In this document: piece by piece, positions 12,737-21,699 of the stretch | How the letters are laid out: every line of letters starts with the position of its first letter | Position numbering within the stretch: position 1 is the stretch's first letter | Assembly: GCA_022432975.1 (NCBI GenBank) | Contig: CM039511.1 | Span: 25,039,153 to 25,103,152 of the forward strand | Length of the DNA stretch: 64,000 nucleotides | From: Begonia masoniana | Taxonomy: Eukaryota > Streptophyta > Magnoliopsida > Cucurbitales > Begoniaceae | Reading direction: 5' to 3' | The notes under the pieces: model-generated | What the model saw: only the letters and a program-made list of their open reading frames with translations | The model's database searches: none | Told to the model about the DNA's origin: nothing | Program-made: the position numbers and the translations under genes

Positions 12737-13983
12737 CTATTGGGCATCGTCGTTATCGTTATCTCCCACCGATTGGACTTCCTCTTCATCGCCCACCATC
12801 GGTTTGGCATAGTCGTCATCCTCGTCTGACATCATACGGGCATCGTCATTGGCCTCCACCAGGTTCTGGATGATATGTCTCGTACCTCTGTCGTACTCCA
12901 TCATCCCTCTAAGGTATTCCATCACCTCTATGTGCTGCTCCATCGTAGTCACTTCGATATGATGGACTCTATTTGAGAGAGACTCTATATCTGCTCTAAC
13001 AGACTCTTGAGGTTGCCTTATATAAGTGGGTTGTCGTACATGAGAGGGTTGCCCTACATCATCTCCCTCATCTCCCCTCAGCCTCCATAGCCCATCTGTT
13101 TCAACAAGCCCCATCTGAACCAAATGAAGCTTGCCAAATGCATCTCTAGCCTACAGTGATCTGAGCTGCTCTCTAGGAGGTAACTCAAACTCAAAATGCT
13201 CGATAATTTTATGAATCAAGACACTGTAGGAGAGATTCTTGTTCCTTGTACGCCTAATCTCACACATGTGACTTAAAATCACAAAGTCGGGGTCAAATAT
13301 TAAACCGTTGTATAGTTTCTCCATGATATAGAGACACATGTAGCTAACATGATCTCTATGTCCAACCCTCGGTAGAATGGTGTGTGATAATAGATTGTGG
13401 ATGATGCGGGCTTTTACATTCAACTCTTTCGCTCCTGGTTTAACAAACGCCACAAGGTCAGCGTTCCAATGAATTTGCCAAATGAACTCTGTCCCTCGGC
13501 AGTTTCGATGAAGGGACACTTTCGTTGGGCATGGTAGTATCTCTCCGCCCCTTCTGCGACAAACACGAACAACCGATTTACCGTCTCCGAAGTAATGACA
13601 ATCTTCTTTCCCAATACGCAGATCTTGATAATTCTGGACATCCCGGTCCAGCTCAGGTTCGCATAGAATAGGCGAACAATTCTATCACAGCTTTGGCCCC
13701 ATAGACTATACACCCCTTCGAGGCTGATTCTGTCGAACATTTCTTTGATCTGCAAGGACTCCCATCCTGTAAAGTCCACAGTCTTCGACAACGTAACCTA
13801 GCGATGTAACAAATCCAGGTCGAACTGCTCTCGATAATGCTGGTTGCGAAATTCATTTGATAAAAACTCCGACCACCGTGGAGGTGGCGTCGGCCTCTCT
13901 GGTTGATTTGAGGGTCCAGCTTGTGAAGTTGAAGCTGCCCGACTTGGGGCAAACTTTCGTCTAATAGTCAATTTGTCTGCCAT
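12737..13983 (-). pseudogene. MULE accessory gene, RxFYANL family, broken
   Basis: The start at 13983 gives MADKLTIRRKFAPSRAAST, a Ser/Pro-rich N-terminus. The signature VRLFYANLSWTGMSRI and VLGKKIVITSETVNRLF follows. Then comes a helical region (VKARIIHNLLSHTILPR, VSYMCLYIMEKLYNGLIF), a coiled-coil-like segment (SLSNRVHHIEVTTMEQHIEV) and a very acidic tail (SDEDDDYAKP to the end). Total length is about 415 residues. The same motif occurs at a comparable place in the accessory ORFs of both copia elements in this window. Damage: an in-frame stop near 13798, a frameshift near 13500 and a stop near 13151. It occupies the place mudrB has in maize MuDR but shows no resemblance to mudrB that I can recognise. 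Function unknown. Confidence 0.75.
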
Positions 13984-13993
13984 TTAGGATATT

Positions 13994-14240
13994 CTACAAT
14001 TTGGAAAAATTCGAAACAAATTAGCCTCAAAGGAGAATTGAAACTGTCTACAGGGCAGTTTACTGGATGGACGCTCTGAAAAGAGCGTCCGTCAGTTAAA
14101 AATCAACCCGGACGGACGCTCAGAAAAGAGCGTCCGTCCGGGTTTTTTCCCTAACGTACAGTTTCCAAATACCGATAAAAAATCTGACTTATATACAATA
14201 AAATTTGAACTAAATCAAACATAATGGATAAAGCTATTAC
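13994..14240 (-). other. Putative 5'-UTR intron of the MULE accessory gene
   Basis: On the minus strand the donor GAG|GTAATAG (right TIR, 14240) and an acceptor CAAATTGTAG ending at 13994 leave 10 bases before the ATG at 13983. The intron would contain two perfect or near-perfect GGACGCT...AGCGTCC palindromes (14066-14148). It mirrors the arrangement at the transposase gene. Confidence 0.45.
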
Positions 14241-14802
14241 CTCAAAGCGTTTTCCGTCGAAAATCTACAAAAAATTTGCAAGAGGTTGAGAGAAAATCGA
14301 TTTGGACGCGGTGAAAATGGCAGATTTCAGACGTAGGTCCAATATAAATCGAGAGATCGGACGGACGCTGTATTTAAGCGTCCGTCCGATCTCACCCTAA
14401 ATTAGAATGACCATCCGTTTATAAAATGCCTTAACAAAAATGGATAGACATACAAGATCACGGACGGACGCTTTATTTAAGCGTCCGTCCAATCCACGCG
14501 TCGACAGCCACGGTAAATCTTACGGACGGACTATTCGTGTGTCCGTCCGTAAAATGTACCGGAAAAATGCAATTTTTAACCGTCCGTCCGGTATATGGCA
14601 AAATAATTTATGCGGACGGACGTATATATTTACCGTCCTTCCGATATACAGTAAAATTGGATACCGGACACAGATCGGACGGTCGGTAGGGTTTATTTTG
14701 TTACATTTTTGATACTTTAAGGTTTGATTCGTTAAATTTAATACTTTAAGATTTAAAATAAAAAAAAACCATATACTTCATGGTTTATATCGGTAATTTC
14801 CC
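14190..14802 (-). repeat. MULE right terminal inverted repeat
   Basis: Reverse complement of 8839-9460, with the same palindromic GGACGGACGCT blocks and the same GAG|GTAATAG donor. Identity looks high but there are many substitutions and small indels, so the element is not very recent. Confidence 0.9.
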
Positions 14803-16190
14803 TTTTTTTATTATTGTTAAGGTTTCTCCATGGAAATCATTCGATTATAATTCTTCTCCTCACTTTCTTTTACTAATATGCGACAACTCTATGATTAGGT
14901 TAATTTAAATGTAAAGAATACCCATCTTGAGCAAGTGTCTACCTACTAAAGACTCAAGGTAAATGATGTTTTATACATTGACTCACCAGTCTGCATCACA
15001 AAGTGCTAGGTTAAGTAGTTTCGTTACGATAAGTCTTTGATGACTTGTTTGTTATTATGATGACTTGATGATTTCTTTAATCGTTATGATAGGATGATGT
15101 TTACGATTGATATTACGTTTTATGATTATATTGATGATGATGTCACTCGAGGATATGTTATAGTATAGACTTTTGATTGTGATGTATTGTTAGATTATAT
15201 GATTACATTGACGATGATATCGATCGAAGATGTATTATAGTATAGACTTTTGATTGTGATGTTTGTTAGATGATATGATTATATTGACGACGATGTCGCT
15301 CGATGATTTGCTTTGTTTAATAATTAATAGATGTAGAAATATTTATACTTTTTTTATACGTAGTAAGTTATGATTGAATAAAAAGAACAAACGAATTGAC
15401 TCGAGGATATGCTATGTTTTGCATTGTATGTTTATGTATGACTCATGCATCATGAAAAAGAATTTATGTTAAGAAAGATTTAAAGAGAACAAAGAAACAA
15501 AGAAAGAAAAAAAGAATGATAGAAAAGACAAACAGAAAGACAGAAAGATGAGAGAATGACTGAATAAACGTAATTTTTGTTGTGAGGTGGTATTATGAGT
15601 TGGCTGTTTCATAAGATGAGATCATAAGCGTCTTCTCTCTTTCCTATACTAAATTACCTCCAACAAATAGACTGTATATCAAAACTAAAGAAGAGTAGAA
15701 GACCTAGTGAGAAAGAACCGCGACAAGACTTTTTTTACGAAAATTACGTCTGCATACATGTTCATGATAGATTTACACCACTTACTGAGCGTTAGACTCA
15801 TAGTTTGAATTTTGTGATGTCGGTGAAAAATTTTATAACTTACACGATGAAAGAAACAAATGACAGATGCAGTTGAATAGTTGCTCTTATGGCAAGGTTA
15901 TGTGGTGTTAATGCAAATAGTGATTCAGATACTATGAAGAGGAAAACTTACGTTGTATTTCCATATGAGTTAAAAGAAATTTTATATCACTTACTATTTT
16001 GTTATGTTAATTGATGAATTTGTTAAGTATTGTTTTCAAACGACTATTTAAGACCGTTGATTTGATTATAATGAATACTTATGAATTTTAAGATTTACGT
16101 TGTACGTTTTTAATAAAATGATTTCGAAATTTTAAGTGAACTCTTTTAAAGAAAAATTAAAGAAGAAATGGTGCGCTACGAGGCGTTACA
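14803..16190 (+). mobile_element. Eroded gypsy-type LTR fragment
   Basis: No coding region is present. It ends in GGCGTTACA at 16190, like the plus-oriented gypsy LTRs here. It keeps degraded versions of their landmarks: TGCATCACAAAGTGCTAGG near 14991 and TTTTGTGATGTCGGTG near 15813. A degenerate ~95 bp tandem repeat (ATTGATGATGATGTCACTCG type) covers about 15120-15310. The start is not visible and may lie left of the MULE. Confidence 0.5.
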
Positions 16191-16606
16191 CTTTCGGTCA
16201 ACTGAACTCAAACACTGGTCGACCGAAGACTATGTTTCCAGCTAGGAAAGTTGCAAAAAATTCAGCTCCAATCTACTCTACAACCTACATAAACCCCATA
16301 TTGACCAACATAACACAAAAAAACTAACGATTTCTAGTTTCCAACCTTAAAATCTCAATCCAACATAAACAAAAACCTAATCAAGAAAATTAACAAAAAT
16401 AGAGTTAGGAACAACTTCCTATTGAAGAACATTAACGAAAGAGAAGGATCAGAGCATTCGAGAACTTTATCATAGAGATGAAAATCCACCTCCACACAAT
16501 GAGGAAGAGAGTAACCCTTCCTCCTTTATAAAAAGAAATTTATTTTTAATTTAATATATATAATATAATATAAAACATTGTATTTTGTGTATATATATAT
16601 ATATAT
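16191..16606. other. Flanking DNA ending in a (TA)n tract
   Basis: I see no gene or known repeat in 16191-16589. It ends in AT-rich sequence and an alternating (AT)n run at about 16590-16606. The run abuts the first recognisable viral codons, so it looks like the integration junction of the EPRV. Confidence 0.55.
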
Positions 16607-16642
16607 GGACACCTCATAAGTGTCTGTGTACAAGTAGGTTTA
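16607..16642 (+). pseudogene. EPRV copy 1, left end: coat-protein fragment
   Basis: Twelve codons starting GHLIS read in frame into the coat-protein remnant at 34022 once the intervening LTR insertion (TSD GTTTA) is disregarded. This pattern of a Gly-x-Leu-Ile segment followed by a Cys-Asn-Asp-x-Lys segment is familiar from caulimovirid coat proteins. It is the left boundary of the viral sequence in this window. Confidence 0.65.
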
Positions 16643-17477
16643 TGTAGCACCCGGTATTGTCCACCTTAATTAATAACATCATTTAGTAACTTTCATTCTT
16701 GTGAAAATAAGTGATTATGATTGGTTGTTTAAATAGGTTAAGGATTGGTTAACTAAGGGCAAAAGTGTAATTTGGGAAGACTAGTGTATAAAAGAGGTCA
16801 GCTAATGGTTTTAGCCGCCACTGTTTCATTTCTTCATTTGGCGTTCAGCTCAGCTAAGCAGAGTTTCTCTCGGCGATTTCCTTTCCGACTTTTCTCTAAA
16901 CTAGGTGAGTTCTACTTTGATTTCTTGCTACATTGTAACTATCGATGGTAGAGGAGATTATAAATGAGGTTTTGATAATGCTGTAAGTGAGGGTTAGTTC
17001 TGGTTTGTGGTGAATCGAGAATGCACAATGAACTGAGCTCCCAAATTAGTTTCCTTAGATTTCTGGATGGTTAGAATGAAGTTTAGTAAAGATTTAATTA
17101 ATGCTAGGTTTATGGTTTTAGGTTTGAGCAAACTCCCGAGGTAGATTTCAACCAAGCTTTTCAGGAGACCAAGTAAGTAGAGTATGTGTGTGCCTTCGGA
17201 CCTACATCACAAAACAGTAGGTTTATGCTTGTTTGAATGTTTCCTGTATGTCATGTATCATGTTTTTGGAAAGAACACGAAAATAAATTTACATGTAATG
17301 ACATGGTAAGGCATGAACAGATTGTAATAGACCAACTGTTAAGGGAACTAATCCGCCCCTTAATCGATGAAGAGGATGTATGACTTTGGGAAATTGATCC
17401 GCTTCCCAATGGAATATAGGATCAGTTCAGCTATTAAGGGAACTAATTCGCCCCTTAATCGATGAAGAGGATGTATG
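16643..17477 (+). mobile_element. Gypsy solo LTR in EPRV, left part
   Basis: Starts TGTAGCACCCGGTATT after GTTTA (16638-16642). The same GTTTA follows the LTR end at 34016, so both ends of one insertion are visible. It has a candidate splice donor GTAAGTAG near 17174, the inverted arm ACCTACATCACAAAAC near 17202, and one and a half copies of a ~100 bp repeat with facing TTGGGAA/TTCCCAA blocks. It is cut at 17477 by copia-2. Confidence 0.8.
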
Positions 17478-18852
17478 TGTAGGATCGAGATTGTCTAAGA
17501 GGGAGGTGAATTAGACCTTTTTAAAATTATTAATCTAACAGCAAATTAACACAACAATAAAAATAACAGAGAGAGAGAGGGAAAAACCAACACAAGAGTT
17601 TTTACGTGGTTCGGCCAAAACCTGCCTACATCCACGCTTCAAGGTTCCCCCTTGAAGATCCTTAACCTTCTCCTCACGAGAATAAACAGATCGAAATTTC
17701 GGGCTCCGATCAACTGCCTTTTACAGATCTTGATTGTTCTTCAGGGCGACAATCCACTGCCTTATACATATTTTTGAGTTTGTAAATTGCAAGCTCAGAC
17801 TACACTCTCACAAGGAGTAAATCTCAAGTTAAAATCGAGAGGTGTAGAAGAAAATACAGAGTATGATAAATTTGGCACATTAGGGCTCAAGAGTAAAATT
17901 CGCAAAAGTTGTTCCTTCATGCTCTAACCTCGGCTTAAATACTCTGTCTCCTTTTTGCTTAACAGACTTGAATGCTCCTTTCTTCAAATGGAAAAGTTAC
18001 CATTGGGAAGCATCCGTACTTAAGCAGATATTCGTTGCATCTGAAATTGCTGTTCGTCGTCGCCATTAATGTACTGGAGTTAAAGCTGAAAACGACGTCA
18101 CTGTAGCTTCGCGCTAACTTTGAATTCTGGCGGAAGACAATGTTGTTTTAGTCTTGAACCGCCATCGGTGGATGCAACTTCAAAATGTTGAACAGGCTTA
18201 GGATGATGAATCTTTAAACGCTGAACCGGTGTCGGATGGTGAAGTTGTAGACGTCTTATTGAAGTCTTCCGCCCTTGTTGTCTAGCGAACGAAGGATGTC
18301 TTCTTGACGTCTTCCACCCTTGTCGTCTAGCGAACGTAGGATGTCTTCTTGAAGTCTTCCGCCCTTGTCGTCTAGCGAACGTAGGATATCTTTTTGAAGT
18401 CATCCGCCTTTGTCGTCTAGCGAGCGTAGGATATCTTCATTTATCTCATCTGCCTTTGTCGTTTCGTGAGCGGTGGAGTTCTTCATTTCTCATCCGCCTT
18501 TGTCGTGTAGCGAGCAGTGAAGTTCTTCATTTCTCATCTGCCTTTGTCGTGTAGCGAGCGGTGGAGTTCTTCATTTCTCATCCTCCTTTGTCGGGTAGCG
18601 AGCGGTGGAGTTCTTCATTTATCATCCGCCTTTGTTTAACGATTTTTCAGCCCTGTTAAATAAGTATACAGCCTTGTATACTTAACCACATTCATTAGAT
18701 AACTAAAATACCATTTTCAAGGGTATTTCCAACAGAATAAAATTCTTGCATAATTCATTATTCTCATTTAATAAACATAATCAAATTACATATTTAACAT
18801 TCAAATACATCATCAAAAACTTAGTTAGACTTAAACACTAATTAAGTCAACA
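17478..18852 (-). repeat. Copia-2 3' LTR
   Basis: A 1.38 kb TG...CA unit. On the minus strand it starts TGTTGACTTAATTAG next to the polypurine tract and ends ...TCTCGATCCTACA. It carries a minisatellite at about 18230-18640 with a ~45-60 bp unit containing TTTGTCGTNTAGCGANCG and TTCTTCATTTCTCATCCGCC. Confidence 0.88.
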
Positions 18853-18930
18853 ATCTCCCCCTTTTTGATGATGACAACCTATAAATTTGATGAAGTATAA
18901 CTCTCCCCCATAATCCTAGCTCCCCCACAG
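18853..18930 (-). promoter_or_regulatory. Polypurine tract region of copia-2
   Basis: On the minus strand AAAAAGGGGGAGATTG directly precedes the LTR, with a second purine run (GGGGGAGCTAGG) upstream. Plus-strand priming site by position and composition. Confidence 0.75.
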
Positions 18931-19189
18931 CATATGCATACATTTCAGTTTCATTCCAGTTTTTCAAAACATGCATACACAATTCATAGCATATCTGATT
19001 TATTTCTCAAGCAGCATCAATCAATCAAATATGTTCTCCCACATTGACATTATAAAAAACAAACAAAGACAGAGACAGCAGAAGCAATGCATGCACCACA
19101 TGCTATAGAAACATCAGAGAAATTTCATTAGAATATCAATAAACATGTTTACAAACAACCTCCTCCACTTAAAGAAAGCTAAAAAATAA

Positions 19190-21262
19190 GTCTAGAAAGC
19201 TTGGCTAATCCAAGCGGGCACTTCAAGATCTGAAAGAAAATAAGTATCCACAAGTGCGCGAAGTGAAGCAATAGTGGGAGGAAGTGGTGCTTGTTAGAGC
19301 ACTATATCCTGGCATGGAGAATGCACTGGCTGAGGAACAGTAGATGGAGAGGGGCCTTGATAGACCACTAAATCCAAGCAGGGAGCAGAAATGGCAGAGA
19401 TTTCTGGAAACATGATCATGTCCAGACAAGAAGGATGTGCTACAGATGGAGAAGCAGTAAGAGAGGCATCCATAGGACGTGAAGACACGAAAGGGGGCTC
19501 TCGGGCAGAAATAGCAGCAGAAGGAGAGAATGTCAGCGTAGCTTCCTGAAGATCTAAGGGCAGTAGCCGAGCATCTTCACCTGCCTCTGGACGGATGATC
19601 GGAGGGAGGAAGTCTTCAGAACAGGCCTCTGTGACATAGACTAAATTAGATGGTTTAGATTCGGGTTCGGGATTTAGATTGTCAACAGAAGATCGGAGAG
19701 ACTCAAGTTCCCTGACAACAATGCGTCTATTAGCAGCCATTTTCTATGGCAGCAAGTCAAGACCTGTATCCAAAGTGATGCCCATTTCCTTTTAGTTCTT
19801 GTCAACCTTGGCATCTAGAGATTTTTCAAGCTGACAAAGGGCTAACCTAGACTGTCAATAGAGGCCTTTAAATCATTGTACTGAACCTCACTCAACGAAA
19901 ATCTCCGCTGATAAGTCAGAGGAGTGGCAGGAGTAACAGATGGAATTGGTGAGGAGACGTGGACAAGTGGAGCTGGTAGGACTAGTGGAGCAGGTTGGAC
20001 AGGAGGAGGTGTTTGTAGTGGAGGAGGTGGTTGAACTGGTGGAGAAAGGGGGACTGGAGGAGATGTTTAGACTGGAGGAGGAAGTGGGACTAGAGGAGGC
20101 AGAGAAGGTATCAAAAGAGTAGGTGGAGGAGATGGCTGAGGAACTGAGATGGCCTCAAAAAGATGGGCAATAGAGGATGAAGCAGGGGGTCTTGGCACTG
20201 GTGGAGGAAGATGGGGGCGTGAGACCAGAGAATGAGGAGGGGAAATATCAAAAGTAGGGATCTCTGAGTCACCACCTCCTTCTTGCATTGAGGACTCTTC
20301 ATCCAAAATCAGTTTCCTTTTACCTTTTCTGACGGCTGCAATCTTAGCAGCCCTTTGCTTGGACTGATCCATAACAAAATTCCCTTGACGGGTTCTCTTA
20401 ATTCCCTTCCTTGACAAAGTGGATTTAGAGTAGTAACTGGATGGTTTGAGACAGGATGGATCCTCATCCTCAGGAAATTCAACATCGGATATCTGAAAGA
20501 TCTTCATGAGAAGGAGGTTATAGGGAAAGGATGTAGGCCCTGAAGAAACACACTGAATCATCCTTCTCAGAATAATGTATCATATATCAACCGGGGTCTT
20601 TTGACAGAGGGCAAAAAGAACAACAAATTCCATGCTGCTAATATCATCATAATGACCACCCTTAGGAATAATATTATAATTGATCATCTGATTGAGAAGT
20701 CGAGCTCTAATGGTTAAATGTTTGCTCTTTAAGAAATTGGGAATGTTGTGCGGGTCTAGGACAATTTCTTTCAAAAATTGTTTGCCATCAGGAGTTCCAA
20801 GAAATGGGGGTTCTAGCCCTGTTGAATAGATTTTGGGATGTTATCTAGATGAGGACTCCCCAGAAGCTCATTTAGGGATTGGGAGGTAAGAACTATGTGT
20901 TTTCCATACACATAGCTCGAAATGGTTGATTGGTCAGAAGGATAACTAAGATTGGCATAGAACATTCTAATGGCAGAGGGGTAAAAGAAAGATTCAACTT
21001 CAAACAACCCTATTAAACCAATGTCTGTCAAGGGTGCTACTAAATTTAAACCTTCTAACTCGTCTGGAACAATACCACGACTAGGAATCAACTTCTTAAC
21101 TTTAAAGTCGTCGTGATACCTGGCTTCACCAGTCTGATTGAGGAAATAGAACGACGGCTAACTATTTGCACAAGGAATCACCGGAGTTGGACGAGCAGAG
21201 ACTTTGGCCTTCTTCTTGGCCAGTTCGGAAACTCCACGAGATGATGAAACCAGAGGATCCAT
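19190..21262 (-). pseudogene. Copia-2 accessory ORF, RxFYANL family, broken
   Basis: Homologue of the ORF at 3423-5464. It starts MDPLVSSSRGVSELAKKKAK at 21262, followed by RYHDDFKVKKLIPSRGI, IRMFYANLSYPSDQS and YVYGKHIVLTSQSLNELL. The basic KKGKRKLILDEE segment, a Pro-rich repeat region and the coiled-coil/acidic C-terminus follow. It is more damaged than the copia-1 copy: a stop replaces Trp in the N-terminal AKEWPS-equivalent, and there are further stops or frameshifts near 20813, 20580, 20067 and 19740. I see no envelope features. Confidence 0.72.
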
Positions 21263-21572
21263 TGGAAAGATAAGATCAAGAGAGAGGATTGGTAAGGCAG
21301 GGGTTTTCAGAAAGAGCGCGAAAGATGAAGCGTTTCGGTGAAGAAATAAGAATTTAAAAGAAATAAAGCACTGCCCGACGTGATGAAGTCACACGTGTAA
21401 CATCGATAATGTCCGATAGATGACACGTGTCAGCAGATTAGAAAATACATCATCCGATGCATAGAAATCATCCGGTCAGTGGAGGATACATATCATCCGG
21501 TTAACTATGTCCACCGATGCCATCACTAACACAGATCACTCTTTCACAGGAAGAAATTCCAACATAAGAAAT
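21263..21572 (-). other. Spacer between pol and accessory ORF of copia-2
   Basis: Non-coding. It contains CACACGTGT-like and CATCCGG motifs repeated at short intervals. It is collinear with 5465-5782 of copia-1 but diverged. Confidence 0.4.
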
Positions 21573-21694
21573 TTAGCAATTCTCAAACCGAATGAGACCT
21601 AACCTTATTCTTATATTATTGAAGGTCTTTTCATCCAACGGTTTAGTAAATATGTCGGCCAATTGATCTACAGAATTTACAAACTCTAAGGAGA
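21573..21694 (-). pseudogene. Copia-2 pol, C-terminal end
   Basis: Last ~40 codons of RNase H/pol ([25 protein letters not shown] stop at 21573). They are separated from the rest of pol by the LARD at 21700-28713. The TSD TATCA lies at 21695-21699 and 28714-28718. Confidence 0.85.
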
Positions 21695-21699
21695 TATCA

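Larger units (their letters stand above)
8839..14802 (+). mobile_element. MuDR-like MULE with two convergent genes
   Basis: A 5.96 kb element has long terminal inverted repeats beginning GGGAAATTACC at both ends (8839; reverse complement ending 14802). The outer flanks are TTTTTATTA on the left and T7-ATTA on the right. This fits a 9 bp Mutator-type TSD with T-run slippage, but it is not exact. Inside are a plus-strand MuDR-type transposase pseudogene (9618-11796) and a minus-strand accessory gene (12737-13983). They are transcribed toward each other from the two TIRs, as in maize MuDR. Both genes carry stops and frameshifts, so the copy is not autonomous. Confidence 0.88.

Noticed and set aside
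14440..14712. 90-codon frame in the right MULE TIR
   Set aside because: Produced by repeated GTCCGTCC blocks of the TIR; it does not persist in the left TIR.
15120..15310. Possible satellite array
   Set aside because: Only two to three degenerate ~95 bp units within an eroded LTR; not a satellite.
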